This document shows positions 14,359 through 22,190 of a DNA stretch of 26,808 bases, piece after piece. The notes beneath the pieces were generated by a model. That model did not search any database, had not been told where the DNA came from, and worked only from the letters and a program-made list of their open reading frames with translations. Location: assembly GCA_964463985.1 (NCBI GenBank), contig CAYXEK010000045.1, forward strand, positions 1-26,808, in the 5' to 3' direction. The stretch comes from JAXGPF01 sp964463985. Lineage in GTDB: Bacteria; Verrucomicrobiota; Kiritimatiellia; JAAZAB01. The translations under genes were made by a program, and so were the position numbers. Numbering within the stretch: the stretch's first letter is position 1; each line of letters opens with the position of its first letter.

Positions 14359-15783
14359 TCAGATGTCGTAGTACAGGGCGAATTCCCAGGGGTGCGGCCG
14401 CAAATCCAGCGCCATCACCTCGTTTTTCATCTTGTAGTTGATCCAGGTATCCACCACGTCCGGTGTGAAGACGTCGCCCTTCAACAGGTAATCCTTGTCG
14501 GCGGCAAGCGCCTTTAACGCCTCGCGCAGCGAGCCGGGGGTTTGCGGCACCTGGGCGGCTTCCTCCGGCGGCAAATCGTAAATATCCTTGTCCAGCGGCT
14601 CGCCGGGATGAACCTTGTTCAGGATGCCGTCCATCGCCGCCATCAGGATCGCCGACATGGCCAGGTAGGGGTTGCAGCTTGGGTCAGGGCACCGGAATTC
14701 GATGCGCTTGGCCTTGTCCGACGGCGAATACATCGGCAGGCGCACTGCCGCGCTGCGATTGCGCCGCGAATAGGCCAGGTTGACCGGAGCCTCGTAGCCC
14801 GGCACCAGCCGTTTGTAACTGTTGGTGGTCGGGCTGACAAACGCCAGCAGGGACGGAGCGTGCTTCAGGATGCCGCCGATGGCGAACATTGCCATTTCCG
14901 ACATGCCCGCGTAACCGTCGCCGGCAAACAGGTTCCGGCCGTTTTTCCAGAGCGACATGTGCACGTGCATACCGCTGCCGTTGTCGTTGAAAAGCGGCTT
15001 GGGCATGAAAGTCGCGGTTTTATTATGGGCCAGCGCGACATTCTTGATTACATATTTGTATTTCAATAGATTGTCGGCGATACGCACCAGGGAATTGTAA
15101 CGCATGTCAATTTCGCATTGGCCGCCGGTGGCGACTTCGTGATGCTGGGCTTCAATCGGAACGCCGATGCGCTCCAAAGTCAGCATCATCTCGCTGCGAA
15201 TGTCCTGCAGCGTGTCGCTGGGCGGCACAGGGAAATAACCTTCCTTGTAACGCGTCTTATATCCCAGGTTGGGATTTTCCGCGCGGCCGCTGTTCCATTG
15301 TCCTTCGACGGAATCGAGATGGTAGTAGCCTTCGTGGGAGTTTTGATCGAACCGGACATCGTCAAAAACGAAAAATTCCGCTTCCGGCCCGAAATACCCC
15401 GTGTCGGCAACCCCGGTCCGGAGCAGGTACGCTTCCGCTTTGCGGGCGATATTGCGCGGATCCCGGGTGTAGTCTTCGCCGGTGATTGGATCGCAGATAT
15501 TACAGATGATTACCAGCGTTTTAGCCTTGAAAAACGGGTCAATGAATGCCGTCTCAGCCTGAGGCTTGACAAGCATATCCGATTCATTGATCGCTTGCCA
15601 TCCGCGAATGCTGGAGCCGTCAAACCCCAGTCCCCGCTCAAAAGTATCCGCGTCAACGGCAGTGGCGGGCACGGAAAAATGCTGCCATAATCCCGGGAAA
15701 TCCATGAACCTGAAATCCACTACTTCAATCTGCTCGCGTTTGATCAAACTGGCTACGTCTGCGGGATGCTTAATGCCGTCCAT
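14359..15783 (-). CDS. glnA: Glutamine synthetase type I
   Basis: The 474-residue protein makes glutamine from glutamate, ammonia and ATP. It shows the N-terminal beta-grasp MDFPGLWQHFSVPA with GFDGSSIRGW, the catalytic blocks YFGPEAEFFVFD, NDNGSGMHVHMS and RLVPGYEAPVNLAYSRRNRSAAVR, and the C-terminal PHPWEFALYY. Tyr402 in KDIYDLPPEE matches the adenylylation site of GSI-beta enzymes, so activity is probably controlled by GlnE-type adenylylation. The start at 15783 is chosen over an upstream in-frame ATG at 15846 because AGGAG lies just before it and the product then begins as usual for the family. A sigma-54 promoter lies about 90 nt upstream. It stands alone downstream of tyrS, separated by 570 nt. 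Confidence 0.97.
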   Translation of the reverse strand: MDGIKHPADVASLIKREQIEVVDFRFMDFPGLWQHFSVPATAVDADTFERGLGFDGSSIRGWQAINESDMLVKPQAETAFIDPFFKAKTLVIICNICDPITGEDYTRDPRNIARKAEAYLLRTGVADTGYFGPEAEFFVFDDVRFDQNSHEGYYHLDSVEGQWNSGRAENPNLGYKTRYKEGYFPVPPSDTLQDIRSEMMLTLERIGVPIEAQHHEVATGGQCEIDMRYNSLVRIADNLLKYKYVIKNVALAHNKTATFMPKPLFNDNGSGMHVHMSLWKNGRNLFAGDGYAGMSEMAMFAIGGILKHAPSLLAFVSPTTNSYKRLVPGYEAPVNLAYSRRNRSAAVRLPMYSPSDKAKRIEFRCPDPSCNPYLAMSAILMAAMDGILNKVHPGEPLDKDIYDLPPEEAAQVPQTPGSLREALKALAADKDYLLKGDVFTPDVVDTWINYKMKNEVMALDLRPHPWEFALYYDI

Positions 15784-15874
15784 TGCGACTCCTGTATGAT
15801 TTGTTGATGCTGCAACCTGGTTTCGAGGCAATCTTCCCTGTACCACCGGAATGAACTAAAACTGAATTTTTATA

Positions 15875-15892
15875 TAGCATTTATCGTGCCAA
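15875..15892 (-). promoter_or_regulatory. Sigma-54 (-24/-12) promoter of glnA
   Basis: The minus strand reads TTGGCACG-ATAA-ATGCT: the -24 block is perfect and the -12 block differs from TTGCT at one base, with the invariant GG and GC exactly 10 nt apart. Transcription would begin near 15865, giving a leader of about 80 nt before the glnA start. Sigma-54 control of glnA under nitrogen limitation is well known; an NtrC site was not recognised upstream. Confidence 0.7.
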
Positions 15893-15980
15893 GCTTGCTG
15901 AGATGTTTTTGAATTAATGTCAGAGGTCTGCTTTTGAATGCATTAACGAAGTGAGGTTGTTCTAAATTTGGATCCCTGAA

Positions 15981-16145
15981 TTCCGGATTGCAGCAGCGCC
16001 GCTGCGTGTCCTGCAGAAGTCTGACGATGCGGGATGTGGCGCAATCCGGATGCCGAGCCCCTGTCTTCGCTAAAGCAACGCAGGGCAAGCAGTTTGGCCG
16101 CGAAATTCTGCCCTGTAGTAGCGCCACGGCTTGGCGCAATCCGGA
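15981..16145. repeat. Three copies of a GCAATCCGG element
   Basis: TTCCGGATTGC (15981-15991, inverted), GCGCAATCCGGA (16039-16050) and GGCGCAATCCGGA (16133-16145) share the core GCAATCCGG. The two plus-orientation copies follow GC-rich potential stems. It looks like a small dispersed repeat; function unknown. Confidence 0.5.
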
Positions 16146-16146
16146 A

Positions 16147-16217
16147 ACCCCTGAACCTCCGAACCTTAAACCGTGAATTCGTGAACCCGTGAACCCCTGA
16201 ACCGTGAACCCCTGAAC
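16147..16217. repeat. GTGAACC/CTGAACC tandem array
   Basis: A run of degenerate units alternating GTGAACC and CTGAACC ends in two perfect 15-nt copies of CCGTGAACCCCTGAA (16187-16201 and 16202-16216). It lies in the glnA-tyrS spacer, next to an AT-rich block. It is non-coding. Confidence 0.7.
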
Positions 16218-16353
16218 CCTTTCTTATAGATATCTAATGTTGCTGCTGTCTAAACTACAAATATGTAATATTAAATTGCTGATAATACAAAAATGTTGTT
16301 GCAATATCAGAAGATGTCGAAAATGTTAAGAATTGAAAAATTGGGCGATGGTT

Positions 16354-17574
16354 TTACTGGAGGATCAACTTGGCGAAGCCGCGTTTGCCGACCTGCAATA
16401 TGGAGCCATTGCGGATTTCCACATCGGCCCGCGGGTCGGCCATTTTCTGATCATCCAATCGGACGGCGCCCTGTTGTACCAGGCGCCGGGCGGCGGCGTT
16501 GCTTTCCGCCAGGCCGGCGGCCACGATGAGGGCGGCCACCCAAATGCGATGATCCTTGAATTGGTCTGCCGGCAGGGCGATTTCTTGAATGTCCGTGGGC
16601 AGTTGATGTTCGGTGAAAATTCTTTTGAATTCCGCGGCGGCGGCGGCCGCCGCCGCTGTCCCGTGGAACTTGCCGACCACAGCCTGGGCCAGTTCGTCCT
16701 TAAGATCGCGCGGATGCAGTTTTCCCCCGGCCAGGGCCTGTCGCCGGCTGGCGGTTTCCGCGGACGCATGGCACAGGACCAGTTCGAAATAACGCCACAT
16801 TAATTCATCCGGAATGGACATTAATTTGCCGTACATGGCGCCGGGCGTTTCAGTCACCCCGACGTAATTGCCGAGGCTTTTGCTCATTTTGCGGTTGCCG
16901 TCCAGACCTTCCAGCAGCGGCAAGGTCAGGACGGCCTGCTGTTCTTTGCCGAATGACTTTTGCAGGTCGCGGCCTACCAGCAGGTTAAACAACTGGTCGG
17001 TGCCGCCGATTTCGACATCGGCGTCAATCATCACCGAGTCGTATCCCTGCACCAGCGGGTAGAGCAATTCCACCAGCGACACGGGTAAATTCGCATGGAG
17101 CCGTTTCTGAAAATCTTCCCGCGCCAGCATGTGGGCGACGGTAATTCTGGCGGTCAGGCGCAGGATATCCTCGAATTTCAAGGGCGCGCACCATTCGGAG
17201 TTGAATCGGACCTCCGTGCGCTGCGGGTCGAGAATTTTAAAAACCTGTTCCTGGTAACTGCGGGCATTAACCTGGACTTGTTCGCGGGACAGGGGAGGAC
17301 GCGTTTCCGAGCGGCCGGAGGGATCGCCGATCATGCCGGTGAAATCGCCGATGATGAAGACCACCAGGTGGCCCAGGTCCTGGAATTCGCGCAGTTTGTT
17401 GAGGCCCACCACGTGCCCCAGGTGGATGTCCGGAGCGGATGGGTCGGCGCCGTATTTCACCCGCAGGGGGCGCCCGGCGGCGCGGGCCTGCTCGAGTTTA
17501 CGGCGCAATTCGTCGCGGGATACCATATCCACCGCCCGCGCGGTGATGATGTCCAGTTGTTGCTCAATATCCAT
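16354..17574 (-). CDS. tyrS: Tyrosyl-tRNA synthetase
   Basis: The 406-residue class I synthetase charges tRNA-Tyr. The HIGH-like signature is HLGH (51-54, in DPSAPDIHLGH), the tyrosine/tRNA region includes QGYDSVMIDADVEIGGTDQ, and KMSKS is at 229-233. The C-terminal 65 residues form an S4 RNA-binding domain (ARRLVQQGAVRLDDQK). The HLGH block followed by FIIGDFTGMIGDPSGRS is typical of the TyrZ-like branch. A run of eight alanines (about 310-320) links the core to the S4 domain. The gene lies 137 nt downstream of rpsA on the same strand with no clear terminator between them, so readthrough is possible. Confidence 0.96.
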   Translation of the reverse strand: MDIEQQLDIITARAVDMVSRDELRRKLEQARAAGRPLRVKYGADPSAPDIHLGHVVGLNKLREFQDLGHLVVFIIGDFTGMIGDPSGRSETRPPLSREQVQVNARSYQEQVFKILDPQRTEVRFNSEWCAPLKFEDILRLTARITVAHMLAREDFQKRLHANLPVSLVELLYPLVQGYDSVMIDADVEIGGTDQLFNLLVGRDLQKSFGKEQQAVLTLPLLEGLDGNRKMSKSLGNYVGVTETPGAMYGKLMSIPDELMWRYFELVLCHASAETASRRQALAGGKLHPRDLKDELAQAVVGKFHGTAAAAAAAAEFKRIFTEHQLPTDIQEIALPADQFKDHRIWVAALIVAAGLAESNAAARRLVQQGAVRLDDQKMADPRADVEIRNGSILQVGKRGFAKLILQ

Positions 17575-17711
17575 GGGGTCGGCGTCCGGAATCGCGGCCG
17601 GCGAACAGCGCGCAGGATTCCCGCGGCCGGATGTTCGTTTTGATTGCCCCGAAGATGCAGGCCTGCCTGCCCGGCATCCGCGGGGTCCAATGCGCCCGGA
17701 GTAAAAGCGGA

Positions 17712-19529
17712 CTATTGCTTGTTTTCGCCGGAAGCTTCAGCCTCGGAACCCTGTTCCGGTTTCTTTTTGCCTTCGCCCGGCCGCCATTCCTCGCCGGCCG
17801 CCAGGCCGAATGCCTCGTTGAAAGCGCCGGCCAGGTCCACCAGGTCTTCGCCGGGCCGCAATCCGGTCAGCATGTCTTCCTGCACCACAAAGTCTTCATC
17901 GGGCAGGGCGGCCGCCTTGATGCTCAAACCGATGCGCCGTTCCGCCTGGTCTATTTTAACCACGCGCGCGGTGATTTCCTGGCCGACTTTCAGGACATCG
18001 CGGACTTTTTCCACGTGATCATCGCCGATTTGCGAGATATGCACCAGGCCGTCAATGCCGTCTTCCAGGCCGACGAAGGCTCCGAAGGACGCCAGCTTGG
18101 TGACTTTGCCGGTCACCATCTGCCCGATCTTGTAATTAGCGGCGATGGAAGACCACGGGTCTTCCTGGGCCTGTTTCAGGCCGAGGCTGATGCGCTGGTT
18201 CTCGGGGGACACTTCCAGGATGACCACGTCCACTTTATCGCCCTTCTTGAGGACATCGGAGGGGTGGTTGACCTTGCGCGTCCAGGACATGTCGGAAACG
18301 TGGATCATGCCGTCAATGCCTTCTTCCAATTCCACAAAAGCGCCGTAGGAAGTGAAGTTGCGCACCGTGCCGGAAACGCGCGCGCCGACCGGGTAGCGGT
18401 CGCGCACCAGTTCCCAGGGGTTCTGCGTGGTCTGGCGGATGCCCAGCGATATTTTCTGGTCCGTGGAATTTATATTCAGCACCACGGCGTCCACTTCCTG
18501 GCCGAGGCTGAGCACGTCTGAAGCGCGGTTGACCCGCTGGACCCACGAAATTTCCGAGACATGCACCAGTCCTTCCACCCCCGCCTCGATTTCAATAAAC
18601 GCTCCATAGGGCACCAGGTTGACCACTTTGCCGTGGATGCGTGTGCCCGCGGGATATTTCTGCTCGATGTTGTCCCACGGATTGGCCAGCTTCTGTTTCA
18701 AGCCCAGCGAAACCCGCTCTTTCTCGAAATCAATATCCAGGATCATCACTTCGATATTATCGCCGACTTTGACCACCTTGGAGGGATGGCTGACGCGGCC
18801 CCAACTCATGTCGGTGATGTGCAGCAGGCCGTCCAAACCGCCCAGGTCAATGAAGGCGCCGAAATCAGTGATATTCTTGACCACGCCCGCGCGCAATTGC
18901 CCGATTTTGATTTCGGACATCAGCTGGCGTTTCTTCTCGCGGCGGCGCTGTTCGATCAAATCGCGGCGCGAAAGGACGATGTTGCGCCGGTCCCGGTCAA
19001 TTTTCATCACCTTGAATTCGAAGCGCTTGCCCATGTAGTCGTCCATGTTGCGCACGGGCATAACGTCAATCTGCGAACCGGGCAGAAAACCTTTCACGCC
19101 GCCGATGTCAACGATCATGCCGCCCTTGATCCGGCTCTTGATTTCGCCTTCCAGCACGCTGCCCTCGCTGCTGGAGGAAAGCACATTGTCCCACATGCGC
19201 TGCTGTTCGGCCTTGGTTTTGCTGAGCACCACCTTGCCGTCTTCGTCTTCAAGCTGTTCCAGCAGGACCTCCACTTCATCGCCGGGCTTGATTTCGGGCA
19301 TGTCCTGGAATTCTTCGCGGCTGACTGCGCCTTCGGATTTATAGCCGATATCAACCAGCACTTCGTTGGAGCGGACTTCGGCCACCCGGCCCTTGACAAT
19401 GGAGCCGGCGGTAAAGTTCTTCAGGGTGTCTTCGTAAAGCTTGGCCAGCGCGGCCTGCTTGTCGCCGCCGAATTGTTCCAGGTCGAAGTTAATGCGGGTT
19501 TTGGTGGGGGTTGCGGTTGCCGATTCCAT
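17712..19529 (-). CDS. rpsA: 30S ribosomal protein S1
   Basis: The 605-residue protein carries six S1 RNA-binding domains at about 41-105, 122-189, 209-279, 295-366, 381-453 and 468-538; domains 3 to 6 have the YGAF/FGAF and GLVH-type signature. A basic linker (RRREKKRQ) follows domain 2 and a charged tail (GKKKPEQGSEAEASGENK) ends the protein. S1 helps mRNA binding to the 30S subunit. The start region lacks a Shine-Dalgarno and is A-rich, which is also true of rpsA in E. coli where it allows autocontrol. The gene is followed by tyrS on the same strand. Confidence 0.96.
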   Translation of the reverse strand: MESATATPTKTRINFDLEQFGGDKQAALAKLYEDTLKNFTAGSIVKGRVAEVRSNEVLVDIGYKSEGAVSREEFQDMPEIKPGDEVEVLLEQLEDEDGKVVLSKTKAEQQRMWDNVLSSSSEGSVLEGEIKSRIKGGMIVDIGGVKGFLPGSQIDVMPVRNMDDYMGKRFEFKVMKIDRDRRNIVLSRRDLIEQRRREKKRQLMSEIKIGQLRAGVVKNITDFGAFIDLGGLDGLLHITDMSWGRVSHPSKVVKVGDNIEVMILDIDFEKERVSLGLKQKLANPWDNIEQKYPAGTRIHGKVVNLVPYGAFIEIEAGVEGLVHVSEISWVQRVNRASDVLSLGQEVDAVVLNINSTDQKISLGIRQTTQNPWELVRDRYPVGARVSGTVRNFTSYGAFVELEEGIDGMIHVSDMSWTRKVNHPSDVLKKGDKVDVVILEVSPENQRISLGLKQAQEDPWSSIAANYKIGQMVTGKVTKLASFGAFVGLEDGIDGLVHISQIGDDHVEKVRDVLKVGQEITARVVKIDQAERRIGLSIKAAALPDEDFVVQEDMLTGLRPGEDLVDLAGAFNEAFGLAAGEEWRPGEGKKKPEQGSEAEASGENKQ

Positions 19530-19622
19530 GTTTGATTGCTTTGTTTGGTTTTCGGGCTTGGTTGATAATCCTTAAATTCCAGGCGGAAACAGCCCAATAA
19601 TTTCCGGCTAAACTTGAAAACC

Positions 19623-19646
19623 TGCCATTTTCATCCGCAAATGGCA
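19623..19646 (-). terminator. Possible terminator after the thioesterase gene
   Basis: TGCCATTT (19623-19630) and AAATGGCA (19639-19646) form a perfect 8-bp stem with an 8-nt loop. On the minus strand it is followed by GGTTTTC, a weak T-rich tail. It separates the thioesterase gene from rpsA. The 200-nt spacer 19530-19729 otherwise holds the rpsA leader and no gene. Confidence 0.4.
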
Positions 19647-19729
19647 AGCTAAAAAACATTTATGCGATTTTTTTGATTTTGCCGGCCAGGGGCGGGCGGC
19701 GGGCGGCACGACGGCGTCGCGGCATGGCT

Positions 19730-20098
19730 TCATGCCCCGCGCCGCGGCGGCAGGGGCGCCTTAGCGCCCGACTCGTCCAGGCGCACGAAGGTGATGGCAG
19801 TGCTGAAAATATGGCGTTCGGGCCGTTCGTTCGCCGCGACTTCAAACACATCCATGTTGTAGGAGGTAGAAGTTGTTCCGGTGCGGACATGGGCGGAGCG
19901 GAACTGCAGGATGCCGCCGTTTTCGACGCGTTGCCGGAAGACAATGCGGTCCATGGCAATGGTCACCAGGACGCACCCGGGGAAGTCCAGCGAAGCGGCA
20001 ATCCAGGCAAATTCATCCACCCACTTCAACAACGCCCCGCCGAAAAGGTACCCCTGGTGGTTTAAATGTTCCGGCCGTACTATGACGTAATTTTCCAT
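19730..20098 (-). CDS. Acyl-CoA thioesterase, hotdog fold (YciA-like)
   Basis: A 122-residue hotdog-fold protein with the signature HLNHQGYLFGGALLKWVDE in its first 30 residues; the asparagine-histidine and the terminal aspartate-glutamate correspond to the active site of YciA-type acyl-CoA hydrolases. It should release CoA from acyl-CoA. The upstream part of the frame (back to 20221) does not resemble the family, so ATG 20098 is the chosen start. No ribosome-binding site precedes it, but a -10 box TATAGT ends 7 nt before the ATG, which would give a leaderless or nearly leaderless message. It is a single-gene unit. Confidence 0.8.
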   Translation of the reverse strand: MENYVIVRPEHLNHQGYLFGGALLKWVDEFAWIAASLDFPGCVLVTIAMDRIVFRQRVENGGILQFRSAHVRTGTTSTSYNMDVFEVAANERPERHIFSTAITFVRLDESGAKAPLPPRRGA

Positions 20099-20105
20099 GC
20101 CGCAT

Positions 20106-20135
20106 ACTATAAAACGCGATAGCCCGGCGAGGCAA
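20106..20135 (-). promoter_or_regulatory. Candidate promoter immediately upstream of the thioesterase
   Basis: TTGCCT (20135-20130), an 18-nt spacer and TATAGT (20111-20106) on the minus strand. The predicted start of transcription falls at or just before the ATG at 20098. Confidence 0.4.
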
Positions 20136-20170
20136 GCAATATCCGCCGCCGGCGCCGTGAAAGAAAAAAA

Positions 20171-20200
20171 TTGACAAATTAAGGGGGGCGGAAATATGTT
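20171..20200 (+). promoter_or_regulatory. Candidate promoter for the barrel protein gene
   Basis: A perfect TTGACA (20171-20176) follows an A-rich tract, and a weaker -10 lies 17-18 nt further (ATATGT 20194-20199 or TATGTT 20195-20200). Transcription would start about 65 nt before the ATG at 20272. Confidence 0.5.
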
Positions 20201-20271
20201 GGTCGCGCCTAACTTATTCATCGGCGATTTCCGTTGCGGCGGTTGTTTAACACCTATAAGAAGGACTGGGC

Positions 20272-20778
20272 ATGTGTAACGGTTGCGTGCGGCGGCGGGC
20301 GGCGGGCGGTCTTTGCAGTCTGGCGGTTTTTTGCGCTGGGTTGGGACAGGCGGCAGCGGCGGAGGCGGACGACGGCAAAATTCCGGATGCCGTCCGGCCC
20401 GCCGCGCCGGACCGGGCGGCGCATAATCCTGTCGGCGGCCTGGGCGGATTCGCGCATGTCTCGCATGGCCGGTGGGAATTGGAAGCGGAATGCCTGGGCG
20501 CGGCGCAGGATTTCAATCCGGGCATCCTGGCGGAAGCGGAACTGCGTCCGGCCGCATGGAATTTGGAAGTGGCGTATATGCTACGGGAAAATTTTAAGCT
20601 TGCGGCGCGGTACGAGGGATCGCATGACTTCCCGGAGCAACCCGGGCGGCAATACGGAGCGGCGGCATCCTGGGGCATCATGGCGCACACGACTTTGTCG
20701 CTGGAATACCTGTGCGGAGAATTCAGTGCCGCCGCCGACCGGCACGGTGCGGCCGCGCAATTGGCCGTGGAATTTTAA
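20272..20778 (+). CDS. Small outer-membrane beta-barrel-like protein, LbtU-like C-terminus
   Basis: The 168-residue precursor starts with a signal peptide (basic MCNGCVRRR, then a hydrophobic core, cleavage probably after QAAAA). The mature part alternates in the pattern of amphipathic strands: WELEAECLGA, AEAELRPAAWNLEVAYML, FKLAARYEGSHDF, QYGAAASWGIM, TTLSLEYLCGEF and AAQLAVEF. A terminal phenylalanine is usual for outer-membrane barrels. The last 60 residues (AARYEGSHDF..QYGAAASWG..LSLEYL) resemble LbtU-type siderophore porins, but the whole protein is far shorter than a typical one, so it may be a truncated or small barrel. An AGAAGGA ribosome-binding site precedes the start. It lies ahead of the LarA-like and importer genes. 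Confidence 0.6.
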   Translation: MCNGCVRRRAAGGLCSLAVFCAGLGQAAAAEADDGKIPDAVRPAAPDRAAHNPVGGLGGFAHVSHGRWELEAECLGAAQDFNPGILAEAELRPAAWNLEVAYMLRENFKLAARYEGSHDFPEQPGRQYGAAASWGIMAHTTLSLEYLCGEFSAAADRHGAAAQLAVEF

Positions 20779-20792
20779 CGGCGTTAATTATC

Positions 20793-20820
20793 TTGACTCA
20801 GTCCGAATGCCGGATATTGT
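20793..20820 (+). promoter_or_regulatory. Possible internal promoter for the LarA-like gene
   Basis: TTGACT (20793-20798), a 16-nt spacer and TATTGT (20815-20820) lie between the barrel gene and ATG 20868. The -10 match is moderate. If real, the LarA-like and importer genes can be expressed apart from the barrel gene. Confidence 0.3.
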
Positions 20821-20867
20821 TGCCATCAATCGGTTCTTTTTTATATGGATTTTGGAAGGAGCGGGCA

Positions 20868-22154
20868 ATGCCCTGGATTGTCGCGGAAAATAAATCATTG
20901 ACGCGTGCAGAGATAATGCGTCTGGCGGAGCGGGCGGCCGCGGAGGCGTTGCGCCGGATATGCCGTAATCCGCGCCGCGTTTTGCTGCTACCGCCGGACA
21001 TTACCCGCGCGCATTGCGGCGCCGGCTGGATCACCAATAGGTTTTACCATATTTTCGCCGAAACGGCGGAAGTGCACCTGATTCCGACGCTGGGGCAGCA
21101 TGTTCCGCATACCCCGGAGCAGAATGCCTGGATGTTCGGCGATATCCCCGAAGAACGCATCCACGCCCACGACTGGCGCGCCGGGTCGAAAATCATCGGC
21201 GAAGTCCCGGCGGCATTCGTCAAGGATGTTTCCCACGGCAAGGCCGATTGGCCGATCCCGGTATCGCTTAACCGGATGCTGCTGGAGGGCGAGTGGGACT
21301 TGATCGTCAATATCGGGCACATCGTTCCGCACGAGGTGCTGGGTTTCGCCAACCACAATAAAAACTACTTTATCGGACTGGGGGGCAAGGACATGATATG
21401 CGCCTCGCATATCATGGCGGCATGCTGCGGCATCGAAAACAACCTGGGCCGGATCACCACCCCCCTGCGCGCCTGTTACAACAAGGCCGAGGCGGATTAT
21501 CTCGGCCATTTGCCCGACATGTTTTTCCAGGTGGTCATGGCCTACAATGCGCAGGGCAGCCTGTCCCATACCGGCGTGTATGTCGGCGACGACCGGGAGA
21601 CCTACCAGGCGGGCGCTGAGGCGTCCCGCCGGCAGAACATCACGATTGTGCCGCCCTTGCAAAAAGTGGTGGCGGTCATGCAGGGCGATGAGTTCCACAG
21701 CACCTGGGTGGCCAACAAGGCCATTTACCGGACGCGCATGGCCATGGCCGACGGCGGGGAACTGCTCATCATCGCGCCGGGTTTGAAACGGTTCGGCGAG
21801 CAGCCGGATGTGGACGCCCTGATCCGCCGGTATGGCTACCGCGGCACGCCGCGGATTATGCAACTCTGGAAAACCGAGCCGGTGCTGCAGGACCTGACCC
21901 ACGGCACCGCGCACCTCATTCACGGCTCGTCCGAGGGCCGGTTCAACATCACCTATGCGCCGGGACACCTGACCGCCGATGAAATCCGTGGCGTGGGGTA
22001 CGAATATCTGGATCTCTCCGCGGCGCAAAAGCGTTACCATCCCGATCGGATGAAATACGGCTTCAACACGATGCCGGACGGCGAGACGGTGTATTACATT
22101 GCCACGCCCTCGGCGGGCTTGTGGAGCACGCGCGAACGCCTGGACGCAACGTAA
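20868..22154 (+). CDS. LarA-family (nickel-pincer-type) racemase/epimerase-like protein
   Basis: The 428-residue protein belongs to the lactate racemase LarA superfamily (former DUF2088). Motifs match LarA in order and spacing: PPDITR (42-47), LGQH (H78, for His108), then H155, K165 and H181 with gaps of 10 and 16 residues, identical to His174/Lys184/His200 of Lactobacillus plantarum LarA. Lys184 carries the covalent nickel-pincer nucleotide, so the cofactor site looks complete. The region after TYQ (near residue 245) appears to lack the substrate-binding lysine of LarA, so the substrate may not be lactate. AAGGAG lies before ATG 20868, which is why the longer upstream frame is rejected. The cofactor genes larB, larC and larE are not in the window. 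The importer genes follow after 36 nt. Confidence 0.85.
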   Translation: MPWIVAENKSLTRAEIMRLAERAAAEALRRICRNPRRVLLLPPDITRAHCGAGWITNRFYHIFAETAEVHLIPTLGQHVPHTPEQNAWMFGDIPEERIHAHDWRAGSKIIGEVPAAFVKDVSHGKADWPIPVSLNRMLLEGEWDLIVNIGHIVPHEVLGFANHNKNYFIGLGGKDMICASHIMAACCGIENNLGRITTPLRACYNKAEADYLGHLPDMFFQVVMAYNAQGSLSHTGVYVGDDRETYQAGAEASRRQNITIVPPLQKVVAVMQGDEFHSTWVANKAIYRTRMAMADGGELLIIAPGLKRFGEQPDVDALIRRYGYRGTPRIMQLWKTEPVLQDLTHGTAHLIHGSSEGRFNITYAPGHLTADEIRGVGYEYLDLSAAQKRYHPDRMKYGFNTMPDGETVYYIATPSAGLWSTRERLDAT

Positions 22155-22190
22155 ACTAATATGCACCCGGCGATTTCATGGCGGAGTTTG

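Larger units (their letters stand above)
15784..16353. other. 570-nt glnA-tyrS intergenic region
   Basis: From the glnA side it holds the ribosome-binding site, the sigma-54 promoter, three copies of a GCAATCCGG element, a CAGGGCA/TGCCCTG hairpin (16081-16114), a GTGAACC/CTGAACC tandem array and, next to tyrS, an AT-rich block (about 16221-16350) unlike the GC-rich surroundings. The AT-rich block includes the palindrome TAGATATCTA (16227-16236). No reading frame in it looks coding. Confidence 0.7.

Noticed and set aside
15783..15846. A 21-residue N-terminal extension of glutamine synthetase
   Set aside because: The extension does not resemble the family; AGGAG directly precedes the inner ATG at 15783.
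18561..19535. A plus-strand frame of about 320 codons
   Set aside because: It is the antisense shadow of rpsA, with histidine- and phenylalanine-rich nonsense composition.
20100..20868. A cobalamin riboswitch before the BtuFDC-like genes
   Set aside because: No B12-box-like or conserved core sequence was found in the two upstream spacers.
20988..22166. A minus-strand frame of about 390 codons
   Set aside because: It is antisense to the LarA-like gene, which keeps its active-site spacing.
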